Shown: positions 12,081 through 27,910 of the stretch, piece after piece
Layout of the letters: each line of letters opens with the position of its first letter
How positions within the stretch are numbered: the stretch's first letter is position 1
NCBI GenBank assembly: GCA_028583605.1
Contig: CM053330.1
Location: forward strand, 27,912,598-27,976,597
Direction: 5' to 3'
Length of the DNA stretch: 64,000 bases
Origin: Dastarcus helophoroides
Lineage: Eukaryota; Arthropoda; Insecta; Coleoptera; Bothrideridae
Notes under the pieces: generated by a model
Database searches by the model: none
What the model was told of the DNA's origin: nothing
What the model saw: only the letters and a program-made list of their open reading frames with translations
Program-made: the position numbers and the translations under genes

Positions 12081-12587
12081 CTCATTTACTTTTTTTCTTG
12101 TGGGTATTTTGCCACTTAGATATCGGAAAAAAATAAATTAAATAGTTATGATGACACAGATTCAATCAGAAAAGTCACCCAACGCTTCAAAATTTATTAC
12201 ATAAATCTTTGCCAAGTTGTTGAAAAACAATAATTTAGATTTGCAACGAAAACGTCTGATTTATTTAAAAAAGTAATATGCTTCAGTATTAGATATTAGT
12301 TACATTAGGCAATATCAATTTAGAAATCTTTGATTTATTAGAAAATCATTTATACGATGAGTATTAGGACAATTTTTTATTTTAAGAATATTTCATGATG
12401 TTAGGCAGGTGAGTTTTTGCAAAAAAAATATAGTTAGGACTGATTAACAAAGTTCTGATTGATTTTAATAAGCTATTCTATTGGGCCAGTCAGGGACTGT
12501 AGAATGTTTTGATTGAGAGAGCGTACCCGCACGATATGTTGCCCACAACATCAACTACAGAAAATAGCCTGGGTGTCGTCTCTAGTC

Positions 12588-12617
12588 ACAAACCACTAAT
12601 ACTTGTTAGTGGTTTGT
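12588..12617. repeat. Short perfect hairpin, 12-bp stem
   Basis: ACAAACCACTAA at 12588-12599 pairs with TTAGTGGTTTGT at 12606-12617 around the spacer TACTTG. It sits inside the hAT-like element. Its function is unknown. Confidence 0.6.
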
Positions 12618-13299
12618 ATCTCTAGTTATAAAACATCTTTGGTAAAAGCAGCACCTTTTACGTGCTAAGGTGCATATGGTAACCACATCTTTGTACATTA
12701 CATTAGAATTTTCCATTCCGGTAAATCCCCTAGGTATTAACTTATAATGCAATTTGTTAGTCTTGTAATCGTCCACGTTTCGTGTGTGTTTTGTAGTGTT
12801 TATTTAGTACAAACCGAAATCATTGGTTTTATTTTATAAAAAGCTTTATTCAAGACCTTTAACATATACACTGTTAGTGACAGTACGAAAATGCAGTGAA
12901 AATGCGATCATTGTGGTTTAAAAACTTTCATTGGTGTTCAAATCATTTTAAAATAAACACGAAATTATCGCAAGAGGACGTTTTATTCCTCCACTTAAGC
13001 TTGTGTTTGGATATTTCTGTAAAAAAATCTATGACAATTACAAATAGATTATTATTTTCAAAAGAAAAAAAATGCGTGGACTCAAAAGTTTAATAATTCA
13101 TAAAGTTTAGTTCCACTTTCAAACGTGCGAATAGGATTCTTGCAACGATTTTCTGCTCTGTAAGTAGAGAATAATTTTTGCTACGTTACATTTACTCCAA
13201 CGTTTACTTTTGTCTATATTGGAATCATCGGATATCTATTTGCCTACCCTGTCTCAAATGGCACTGCACGCCACTGCTATACAGCTTTTTTAGAAAGTT

Positions 13300-13570
13300 G
13301 TTGGTTTTTAAAAATGACTTCACTTGTTTGCAAAACGAATTGTGAAAGCAGTCCTTAATAATTGCAGAAGTCATCCATGCATTACCATTAGAGACGTATT
13401 TCCACGGGTAAAGCTTTGTTGTTGAATATCATCGGATTCTTGGCTTTTCCAAAGACAAATAAAGTGAAGTTTTTGGATACCACCGCCGTTTGTGCAGACT
13501 AGAAACGCGATTTGTTCTTTGCTAGACTTTCTGCTACACCACTTTCTTTCAAAAACGCCTTAAGACAAAT
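13300..13570 (-). pseudogene. pogo/Tigger transposase, N-proximal fragment
   Basis: Minus-strand frames give FLKESGVAESLAKNKSRF, then VSKNFTLFVFGKAKNPMIF and NNKALPVE, then (after a frameshift) KYVSNGNAWMTSAIIKDCF. The pattern GKAKNP..F....LPV.Y..N.NAWMTS..F is typical of pogo/Tigger transposases just before the DNAPSH block. An in-frame stop and a frameshift show it is dead. Confidence 0.65.
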
Positions 13571-13702
13571 TAGGACCAATGACCATATATGTAACGATTG
13601 CAAATCTGAATTATTGAATCATACAGTCCGGATTACAAGCTGCATAATGTAAACTTGGCGTGAATCCGTACTGTCACTCTCCCGATTATCGAGTCTCTAC
13701 TG

Positions 13703-14286
13703 TATGTTGAAAAATATATTTACGATTGTGAAACTAAGAATTTTTCTTTAAGGTACTTTTTGCATGATCTTGCTATTTGTGTTCTACAAACATTACTTTT
13801 CACCCTACCTTCGTAAATTAGTTTTCTCTGAAACTTTTTTTCACAACATTTCATTTTATACTTCCAGATTTTACTTGGCATTCTCTAAAACGTTGCTTCA
13901 GTCAGTTAACGTTTACTCGATTAAAAACTGCAGCTTCAATTCAATTTATATTTTTTAAAAACTTGGGCGTTATTTCAAAATTTTGAGTTCTAACCTTTTA
14001 ATTTTCACTCTTAAAATTTACATTCTGGGGCGAATTTTTTTGAAACGTTTTTTGAAATCTTTTTTTGCTTAACATGCGATTTCCGTTCAACAAGAAAAAT
14101 TAGCATGTACATGGATTTTAAAGACGGCTTAGGAGAAAAAATAATAACCACGTCAGTTCATTCTTAAATCTTTAATAATTGAACTAAAAATAATATTTCG
14201 TATATGCATAAGCAGTAAAAAACCATTAATTTAATCGAAAAATAACTAGTCTAGTAAATGGAGAGAAAGGGGGATGGGTTTTAGGT
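13703..14286. other. mariner tail, then intergenic AT-rich DNA
   Basis: The first ~35 bases continue the mariner reading frame cut at 9977. After that the sequence is AT-rich with no recognised gene and includes the 3' flank of the DDX43-like gene. TTTAAT at about 14231 (ATTAAA on the minus strand) is a possible poly(A) signal for it. Confidence 0.4.
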
Positions 14287-19566
<5,280 letters not shown>

Positions 19567-20200
19567 GGTTTTGAAGCTGGTTTATTAAATCGTGCGGTAA
19601 AAAGAAGGTTGTATTAGGTTAACCTTCTTTGTGTAATATCGGGGCAATACTGGACAAGATAAGTACTGTTAGTTGGTGTACAAATAACATAAACCACAAC
19701 CGGTGTGGTTTTAATACAACTGTCCTTAAATTAGACAGCAGAAAACAGACAGTTGTTGCCGACAAAAAAGTCTACGCAAAGACACAATCAAGTCAACGCA
19801 TTTTTGACATTTTAAATTTGACATGCCTATTTCTATTTGATGCGAATACTTACTATTATTGGACCAATTAATTGCAAGAAACCACAATAAATTGTTTTCA
19901 GGTGACGGAGTTTGTAACTGCACTTAAATTACAATTTTTCAAACATTTATACATTTGACATGTAATTTGCCTACCACAACATTGTGCCTACACTTCATTT
20001 TGTCTACAGGCTAACCACAGAAATATCGTATTTAGAGATGGGTCGCGCGATAGGCGCCAGGAGCATGACAGACTAAGGCTAGCCGCACACGCACGGAATT
20101 CTGATTCAAGGTAAGGACCGGTTAGGAAGGGGAGCAGAACAGGGCATCGAGAGCAAAAATCGCCAAGATCGATTATACAAAATTCCAGATCAAACCTGAT
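19567..20200. other. DDX43 upstream region and intergenic DNA
   Basis: This holds the 5' flank of the DDX43-like gene. A GC-richer stretch at 20036-20165 (GGTCGCGCGATAGGCGCCAG) stands out from the AT-rich surroundings but was not identified. Short open frames on both strands at 19629-19923 look like chance. Confidence 0.35.
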
Positions 20201-20204
20201 AATT

Positions 20205-21310
20205 TTATAAAATATTTATGTGTACATATTTTAAAATTGGAATTTCTATTTATTTACGAGCTCTATTTGAAGTGTTGTTTAAAACAGGATTTTGGTGCTT
20301 TAAAATTTCAAATTTCATTTTAAAGTTTCCACTAATTTCCTAAAATGTCGAAATCAGATCATTTTTACGATTTTACTAGAAATTTCTATTTCTCTTCCTA
20401 AAAGTTTAGTTATAAAATAGAAATTTCTTCTCGTAATTTCGAATTTAATTTTAAAATGTTCGACATTTTTCGCATAATATTGATATAAAACTTTCCTCCT
20501 CAAATTTCGATATATTTTTTTTTACTTTTGATATTAATGTTTCAACTTCTCTTGTGGAAATGTCGAAATATATTTTACATTTTGAGTTAAAATTTTTAAA
20601 ATTCTGAGTGTTCCTCAAAACTTCGACTTTTTTCTCAAGTTGGTTACTTAAAACTACATTTTTTTTCCCTAAAATTTAAAATTTTGGGTCAAAATTTTAG
20701 AAAATTTTTGTTTTTCGAGTATCTGGACTGCTCCCAAAACTGCCTCTTTATACTTGAAACTTTTTACTTTTTCCTATAATTTCATGTTTAGCAGCGAAAA
20801 TTAAACTATTTTCCAAAATTTCAGTTTTTTTTTCAAATATTTCAAATTCAAAATTGGTTTTCAGATTCGACTTAAGGTTCTAAGATTAAAACCGAAAAAT
20901 ATTGACTCTAATAAAAAATTTGACCATTTTTCTCGATACTTGAAAAATAAACTGATAATTTTGGTTATTAATATTTGAAATTGCTGTGAACTGTTAATAG
21001 CGTAAGGTAACATGTAACTTGTGCCGTCTAAGGGGCTTTCAAGAAAAAGAAACTTCCGAGTTTAAAAGTTAAAATTTCGACTTTAAAAAGTCGTTTAATC
21101 CGTAATTTCTAACTTAATCTCGAAATTCCGCCTTTGCACTTGAAATTTTGATAAAATAGTCAATATCTCAAGAAAAATAGTAACTTCGAGTTTAAACTCT
21201 ATTAAAATAAAAAATTTCATCTAAAAAACAAAATTTCTACTTTAAACACCATATTTTGACAACAATATGATATCTCGAGATTAAGGTCGAAATTTCTTTT
21301 TTTTTTCCAT
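20205..21310. repeat. AT-rich array
   Basis: Low-complexity AAATTTC/TTTCGAC sequence of the dispersed family between the DDX43-like and CCDC103-like genes. No gene seen. Confidence 0.5.
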
Positions 21311-21339
21311 TCTGCCTTTTGTAATTAGTACTCACATTC

Positions 21340-21345
21340 TTTAAT
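21340..21345 (-). terminator. Possible poly(A) signal of CCDC103-like gene
   Basis: ATTAAA on the minus strand, about 60 bases beyond the stop codon at 21406. Suggestive only. Confidence 0.3.
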
Positions 21346-21405
21346 AAAATTAAGAGTTTAGAAATACAATTTTAGTTAGGAATAAATAATGTCCAAGAAT
21401 ATTAA

Positions 21406-21682
21406 TTATTCGTCATAGTAAATGCTTTCTTGCTTTTGCTTCTTCTTCTTGTCGTCTTTAGTTACGGGTTTAAGATGAGCAGCAGCTACAATATCCCTGA
21501 ATAAAACGAAAATGGAATTTGATTTTTAAAATTCAATAATCCGAAGTCACAGACCTGAATTCATCATAATTTTTTGATGAAACAGCGGCTCGAATTTTGG
21601 CGTCATTTCTAATCCAGTACAATTTATCTTCGTCGATTGCTCCTTGCAGTTCCTCATATAATTTTTCTGATTTCTTAGTCAT
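21406..21682 (-). CDS. CCDC103/DNAAF19-like short protein, 2 exons
   Basis: A 72-residue protein resembling the N-terminal dynein-attachment region of CCDC103 (dynein axonemal assembly factor 19), which helps attach dynein arms to ciliary microtubules. Exons 21555-21682 and 21406-21496 are joined by a 58-nt intron (GT at 21554, a weak GTCTGT donor; acceptor TTCAG). Family-like stretches are KLYEELQGAIDEDKLYW, NDAKIRAA and YDEFRDIVAAAHLKPV; the last is the most diagnostic. The end is lysine-rich (KDDKKKKQKQ) and stops at YYDE. Human CCDC103 is about 240 aa with a further C-terminal domain, absent here. I see no later exon, so this is a short form or the C-terminal part is elsewhere. Too small for a simple ORF search because of the intron. 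Confidence 0.75.
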
Positions 21683-22850
21683 TAAAATTCGTTGTTTGCG
21701 CTAAACCTTTGGTGACACAACTGGGAAAAAATCAGTCTAGTTTGATCGATGTTTGGTAACTATGGAGACGACTTTCCACGAAATACCTTCAATTTTAAAT
21801 TTGTCGCTTTCAATGTAATTGAAAAGATCGAAATTTTGAAATGATAGCTTCATTCCGAAATTTCATTTTTAATCTAGAAAGGACTTCACTGAAAATTTTG
21901 ACTTTAATCCTTTCAGTCAAGAATTATTTTTTCTTTTTTAAAAATTTAGGATTTGCTGACCAGTTCTTTGAATTAAATTATCATTTTTCACTAACGCAAA
22001 AGGGACCTAAGGGGACTCCCATGTATCCCGAAATGAGGACAATCTAATGTGCTATCAGTAAAAATTTCAAATTATTGAACACATTTATTAAAAAAGTCAG
22101 TTCTTTCTTTCCTTCCTTAAGGTAAATTTTTCTTCGCTATTAGGTCTCCATAATTATGAAGGCACCTTTAACTACCAACGTCCATCACATCAGGTTTAGA
22201 CTAAAGGTCCATTTTCGGGTTGTTCTTTTATTCGTCACTATCACATATACTTCGCGAAAGAGGGGTTCCTCCCCATATTATTTACGGAAAACTTTAGATA
22301 TTACCAGTGCCTTAGCGCTTTTTTCAAAACGACCACCTGAGTCATCAGCCAGATCTTAAATTTCAGATAAATTATTAGCAAAATGATGTTTTTCTTCTGT
22401 AAGCACCCTTAGTCGACTTCAGACTCCAAACATTGCAAATTACTACAAAATAAGCCTACCAAATGAAGAACACAAAAAAAAGTGTGCTATCACGAACTTT
22501 ACTCCGCAATGTCCTCAAATGAGGACAAACATAAAGTAAATAATTCACTTACTTTTTGCTCCCCAGAATTTTATTAGGTATTACCTTTAAAAACAAACTT
22601 GTCTACAGAAAAAAATACAAGTTTGCTTTTAAATCTACGACATACCCGTGGGTTTGCAAAAGACATAAACATAGTACAACAGAGTTCGATTGAATGTGTG
22701 TAAACAAACCTTTTTGAAAACAACACAACTGGATAAAAAGTTACAACTGTTTTTAATTTAAAAATGGTAAAAATGACGAAATCTGAATATAAGAACCGGC
22801 CGCGTGCTTCTCAGCCGCCCTTGTGCAAACCTAAAAAAAGCGCCCCTTTC
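21683..22850. other. Intergenic; possible piggyBac-like remnant
   Basis: GAGGACA motifs occur near 22034 and 22523, and TGTGCTATCA near 22050 and 22482. Minus-strand frames at about 22150-22300 include KRTTRKWTFSLNL, reminiscent of the RTRRWPLALFYN block of piggyBac transposases. Stops and frameshifts are present and no TTAA-bounded ends were confirmed, so this is weak. No cellular gene seen. Confidence 0.25.
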
Positions 22851-23479
22851 AAATTCAATTAAAATCACAAAATTTCGACAAAAAAAGCGAATGTTTGATA
22901 AAAACTGGAAATTACGAGGCAACATTCAAATTTCAAACTTATACTGGAAGATTTGAGAAAAATCTAAATTCATAAAAAAAGTAGGGATTAGAAAAAAACG
23001 TGAATTTTTAGTTGAAACATGTCGAGGAAACTGAATTTCGAAGACAAAAACTGAGATTTCGAGAAAAATTTGAAATATCTTTAAGTTGCCGAGATGTAAA
23101 TGGATGTTTAAATTCTGAAAGTCGAAAGGGAAAAATAAAGCAATATAAAAATTTAAAAAAATATATATTTCAAAAATTTTCGATTGCTCTCAAAACTGAT
23201 TTTTTTTAACTTGAAAATAATTAGACTTTGAAAATTAAATTTTCAATTTTTTTTCCAAATTTTATCTTTATCTTAAAATTTTGGGTTTTTCGTCATTAGA
23301 ATTTTAAGATGGAAGTCGAAATTTCGAGATTAAGTTCGAACGTCCAATATTAAATAATCTGGTTTTAAAATTGGCTTTTTCTTTGATTCTGCAGCATAAT
23401 CTTTTTGTTTTTCTTTCTTTTGACGTAATTAATTTCTAATTTTCAAAACGGAATACTGCAATCACAAAAAAGAAAGTAT

Positions 23480-23600
23480 AAGTATCTCTAAAGATGATAG
23501 CTTGGCTATTGAAATGCGTTAGAGCAACTGTTGTTGTGTTTTTTATCTTTCTTGGTTTCAGGGAACAAGATTTGTATATCAATTTTTGATGATAACCAAG
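23480..23600 (+). repeat. Conserved dispersed block, copy 1
   Basis: Contains GATAGCTTGGCTATTGAAAT, GCGTTAGAGCAACTG, a TGTTGTGTTTTTTATCTTTC stretch and GTTTCAGGGAACAAGATTTG. Much better conserved with copies at 25385-25455 (inverted) and 25660-25765 than the AT-rich DNA around it. Possibly the tail of a retroelement; unidentified. Confidence 0.55.
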
Positions 23601-25384
23601 GACCAGTCCATTCAACCAAAAAAACTATAAGAAAGAAAAAGGTTAAAAACTCCAATTTCGAAATTTCACCTTTCTTGGAACCTGAAATTTCTTGCTTAAG
23701 ATTTTTTTAATTGTAGGTTTTTTTCTCTGGACACTCACCTTTCTTTTATAATTTCCAGCATCTTTTCTGAAGATTTTTGAGATCACACCTAAAATTTCAA
23801 GGTCGAAGTCGAAATTTAAAAATTTTCATGGAAATTAATTTTTACACACATAACAATGAAAGTTGTTATCTAAATTAAGTTTTTCTTAAGATGGGCTTTT
23901 TTACAAATTTTAAATTTTTTCTATAATCATCGTTAAGCTCAAACATTCGACTTTTTTTGCAAATATTTCTGGATGTTTCGACTTTTTATTAATCATATTC
24001 AAGATAATCTCAAGATCACAGTCAAAATTCTGAAAAAAGAAATTGAAGTCAAAGTTTTCAGCTTAAAGTAAAAAAAAAATAAAAAGGCGAGATTCCGAAA
24101 GTTTTTCTTAAACTAAAAATGTCAACATTTTTTCGAAATCTAGCCTGTTTTTCAAAATCCCCGAAAAAATTTTAAATTTCTATATTTAAATTTTAGGAAA
24201 AGCCATCGAATTTTGATTCTTACTAAGTGGAACATTAAAAAAACATTTTGATCATTTATGGTCTTTAAGACCAAAATTTAGATAATTCTTGAAACCAAAT
24301 TCGATGTTTACACTTTAAAAAAAAAAATTATTTTATAAATTATAACATTCCCTTTCTTCTAATTTTGATTTTTTAAAAATTTCGACTTTAAACTTTTAAC
24401 TTTAAATTCAGAATTATTAGATAATTATTTCTATAACAAATTCGTAATTTCTAAATTAAGTTTAAGAAGATAAGCTGTTTTAGAAACTAACGGTTTTCCT
24501 CGAGATTATCTTTTATAAAATGTCAAAATTTATTGGAAAAGTACATTTATACATGAAAAAATGATCTACATTTTATGAAGGTTTAAAGGCAAAGCTATAA
24601 AAAAGTCGAAATTTAACAAATTCTCAAATTTTGAAATTGGAAGTCAGTTTCTGAAAAAAATTCCATATACCACGAATCAGTCATAATTTACTTTTTTTTA
24701 TTTAAAATTTTCCAGAAAAAGTAAACAATTTATAGAAACAGAATTCATTTTGAAATGTTCAAATAAAATTAAATTTTATTTAAAAATCTACAAAGAAAAA
24801 ACTTTATGGCAGAAAAATTCACAAGTGTCCGATTTCTGGTTTACTCGAGAAATGTTGATTTTAATGGTGAAATTTCAAGTTTAAATTCAAATATATGACT
24901 TTTCTTTTGAAATTTTAAATTGTTACGAAATTCTACATTAAAAAACTAGCAGAAAAGTAACAAAGAAGAGTTTTAAAACCCAGAACTTAGAAGAACGCTA
25001 CATAAAAAGCCTCAACATTCGTTTTATTTTTCGAAATTTCGGTCAATGAAGAAACTTTGAATTATGATTGAAAAAAGAATCTCGGAATTTCCTGTTTAAT
25101 TGTGAAATTTTTAAGCAATCAAATAACGTACACAAAATTTCGAGTTGAAGAGTAACAGAAAAAACTCGAAATTTATATAAAGATCTGGCATTAGGTGTGG
25201 AAATTTTGACTTTTTTCTCGACATTTCTCTCGAAAATCTAAAATGAAAGTCCAAATCTCGTGACTAATGTGAAGAAAGAACAACATTATAAAACTGGAAA
25301 TTAAAAAAAAATTAAAATTTCGTAAACAAAAACGAAAATTGCCACTTGTCTATAAAAAGTCGATACTACGAAAATAATTGAAAC

Positions 25385-25455
25385 ACAAATCTTGTCCCCT
25401 GAAACCAAGAAAGATTAAAAAACACAATGGTTGCTCTAACGCTCTCACAATTTTT
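25385..25455 (-). repeat. Conserved dispersed block, copy 2 (inverted)
   Basis: Reads on the plus strand as CAAATCTTGTCCCCTGAAAC, AAGAAAGATTAAAAAACACA and TTGCTCTAACGC, the reverse complement of part of copies 1 and 3. Confidence 0.5.
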
Positions 25456-25659
25456 GAAGATAACCAATGTCCGTTCCACCAAAATTACGATCATTTCAAG
25501 AAAAAACTAAATTTGTATAAAAATTTCTCGAATTTACAAGTTTAAAAAAATAAAAAAATCACAAAATTTTAAATCAAAAGAAAAAAATTACAAAAAAATT
25601 GAATTTTTAGAATAAAGTCGAAATTTGGAATAAAAAAACTTAAAATTTAAAAATAGTAT

Positions 25660-25765
25660 TTCTCTGAAGATAATAGCTTGGCTATCGAAACGCGTTAGAA
25701 CAACTTGTGTTGTATTTTTTAATCTTTTTTAGTTTCAAGGGAACAAGATTTTGTATATCAATTTT
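25660..25765 (+). repeat. Conserved dispersed block, copy 3
   Basis: Contains GATAATAGCTTGGCTATCGA, ACGCGTTAGAACAAC and GTTTCAAGGGAACAAGATTT in the same order as copy 1, about 2.2 kb away. Confidence 0.55.
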
Positions 25766-26960
25766 TCAAAATTTCTAAATTAAAGTCAAGATTTTAGGAG
25801 AAAATAAAAGCAGTAAGTTCCAACTTAGAATTCACTAAAAAATGCCAAACTTTTGAAAAAAGACTGAAACGTATTATACATATAAACATGGTAAGAAAAA
25901 TCCCCGAAATTTTGAGTTTCAAAATCTAAAAGTTAAATCCATTTTTTTTTATTTTAAAATTAAAATTTGCTGGCATTTCAAAACTATTTTTTAATCTCGA
26001 AATTTCAAAATTTTTAGAAACAGATGTAAGAATTCGAAATTTGATTACTAAAATTTTAATATATTGTAAATTCTGATTTTTTTTTCTCAAAATTAAACTT
26101 TTAGCTTCTTTAAGCCAATATTTCGGCTGAAAATATTTAATTTACGAGTTATAAATTTTAAAAAACTCGACTTGAAATTTCGTGGTTGTTTATTTGTAAA
26201 TTCGATGTTTTTTTTCTTAAAAAGTATATTAATTTAGAGATTTCGAGTTTGCAATTTGAGAAATGTTCTATTAGAGGAAAAATTTGGGAACCCGAGCATG
26301 AACAATCAGTGAAATTGCCGCGCAACACATACACACGCGGCGGCTCTGATAAGAACCCTACATATGGTACGTCATCCCGTAAGGACGCCATGACCGAAAG
26401 GGTAAAATTCGAAAGCTGTGCTATTTTCCATTAAAATGTTTACTCGTAGTTTAGAACTTTTGAACGACGAAAACGTTTCATTTATCAATTTCGTTTTTTT
26501 TAAATAAATGTTTCAATTTTTTTCCAATAAAATTCAATTTCAACTGTTAATTAGACATTTTGACTTTTTTCTAAGTTCCTGACTTTTTCTTCAATTTTTT
26601 TCTGAATGCACAAATTCGAATGTAAACTATTGTACATACACACATTTATTCAAAAATGAAGTAATGTTACTGAAAAAATGAATTAATTATTTTACATTAG
26701 AAAGTCTAAAGAGAGAAATGTAATTTCAAACATAGAAATTTCGAATTTAACCACGAATTTTGTCTTTAACAGACACTTTTTAAAGTTTTGAATTTTAAAA
26801 CTTCAGTGTCCCTTAAAAATCATTTTAAAAACGAATTTCCATTGTGTTGTGTAAAAATATTTACTTTAAAAGGGAATTTTCAATTTTTGGACTACATTTT
26901 AAAATTATCAGAACGATATCTCGAATTTAATTCAAAATTTTGGTATTTTAACGGAATTCT

Positions 26961-27590
26961 GAATTTTATGTATCAAGATTTTAACTAATCTTTACGACTT
27001 TAGCCCTCTTGGTTGACAGAAAAAAATGAGTAAATTATAATTCCAACAATTTATATTAGAAAAAAATCGAAATTCCGAATTCTTTTCGTGTAATTTGTGG
27101 TTTAGTTCTTTCTCATTTTTTCTGTATACTAAATATATTAATTGAAAATAATTTTAACAACTGCAATTATGCATTTATTAAGTTTTAATCTTAATTTTTT
27201 ATCTTATGCATAACTGTTCGATTTGTCTGGAATTTTACGGAAGACTTCAAATGAAAAATACTCAAGTTAAATACAGTTTAATGTAGTTTTAAAATCATCT
27301 ACTTTATACAATTTATAATTCAAATAATGTATATGAATATAAATAATTATATATTTAGAGAAGCCAACAAAATGGCTCTTAATCTATAAAGCTGTCTATG
27401 TATTATAATAATATGCAACATAATTAGAGCTTTATGACAAACTTTACAATTAAAATTATGATTTTAATTATAGTATCTGTCTTAATCTTTAAATATTTCA
27501 ATATCACTCATCTTTTATTACTAGTATACTTAAACAAAAAACAAATTACATTAAAATTAAAGCGTTAATACTAATGGAAGAGGAAGAATA
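26961..27590. other. AT-rich DNA downstream of SNAP-25
   Basis: No gene or clear repeat boundary. The region could lie beyond or within the 3' UTR of the distal SNAP-25 terminal exon. A minus-strand AATAAA (TTTATT at about 27514) is present but unproven. Confidence 0.3.
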
Positions 27591-27910
27591 AGTGGAACAG
27601 GAAATAAACTTCCAAGTAAGTTTTGTGATTTGTGACACTATCAGTGTCACAAGAAGCATGCGCAGAGTTTTCATGTATAACGACAGTGCACATACACATC
27701 ACAGTGACGTTTTAGGACATTAGCACTGTCTTTAGGCATGCGTAAATTCTACAGGCGCGCGTAAACTCTCCGCGTATGCCTTCATGACACTACTAGTGTC
27801 ACACAAAACATAGGCAGAGATTTGACGTATGCGCGGAGGTGTCACACATGCGTAAAGACAGATGCTGCAAAACGCCATAATCTAATATAGTTCCTATGAC
27901 CTGTTCCACT
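27591..27910. mobile_element. MITE-like element with AGTGGAACAGG ends
   Basis: The left end is AGTGGAACAGGAAATAAACT; the reversed right end is AGTGGAACAGGTCATAGGAA. The 320-bp interior is less AT-rich than its surroundings and has repeated short palindromes (GTGACACTATCAGTGTCAC, TGACACTACTAGTGTCA) and several CATGCG motifs. No coding content. The superfamily was not determined. Confidence 0.6.

Larger units (their letters stand above)
10284..13276. mobile_element. hAT-like element inserted in the pogo transposase
   Basis: Ends CAGTAGCGTGCA (left) and, reversed, CAGTGGCGTGCA (right). Both continue into a related GCCTACCCT motif. The flanks CAATAAAG (10276-10283) and CTATACAG (13277-13284) agree at 6 of 8 positions, as expected for an old 8-bp duplication. 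Removing the element brings together the two halves of the pogo transposase in the same strand and order. No hAT transposase was recognised in its 3.0-kb interior, which holds a perfect palindrome and two related direct segments. Confidence 0.65.
9979..13702 (-). mobile_element. pogo/Tigger-like element, split by a hAT-like element
   Basis: Terminal inverted repeats: CAGTAGAGACTCGATAATTC at the left and, reversed from the right end, CAGTAGAGACTCGATAATCG. They are flanked by TA at 9977-9978 and 13703-13704. The broken transposase on the minus strand (13300-13570 then 10070-10283) fits the pogo/Tigger/jerky DDE family. Removing the internal hAT-like element leaves about 0.72 kb, so the pogo copy is itself deleted. 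Confidence 0.75.
22850..26960. repeat. Long AT-rich array region
   Basis: About 4 kb of the dispersed AT-rich family, in both orientations, with AAATTTCGA/TCGAAATTT as the commonest word. It contains three copies of a separate conserved block (23480-23600, 25385-25455, 25660-25765) and a GC-richer island at 26275-26405. No gene was supported. Confidence 0.55.

Noticed and set aside
22034..22530. Possible piggyBac element with GAGGAC motifs
   Set aside because: Repeated GAGGACA and TGTGCTATCA words and a weak RTTRKW-like trace, but no TTAA duplication or convincing ends, so kept only as a low-confidence note.
26158..26434. GC-richer island with a minus-strand frame MASLRDDVPYVGFLSEPPR
   Set aside because: No matching exon or family; the rest of the frame runs into AT-array sequence. 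Possibly a repeat fragment related to the scrap at 63935-63975, but similarity is too weak to claim.
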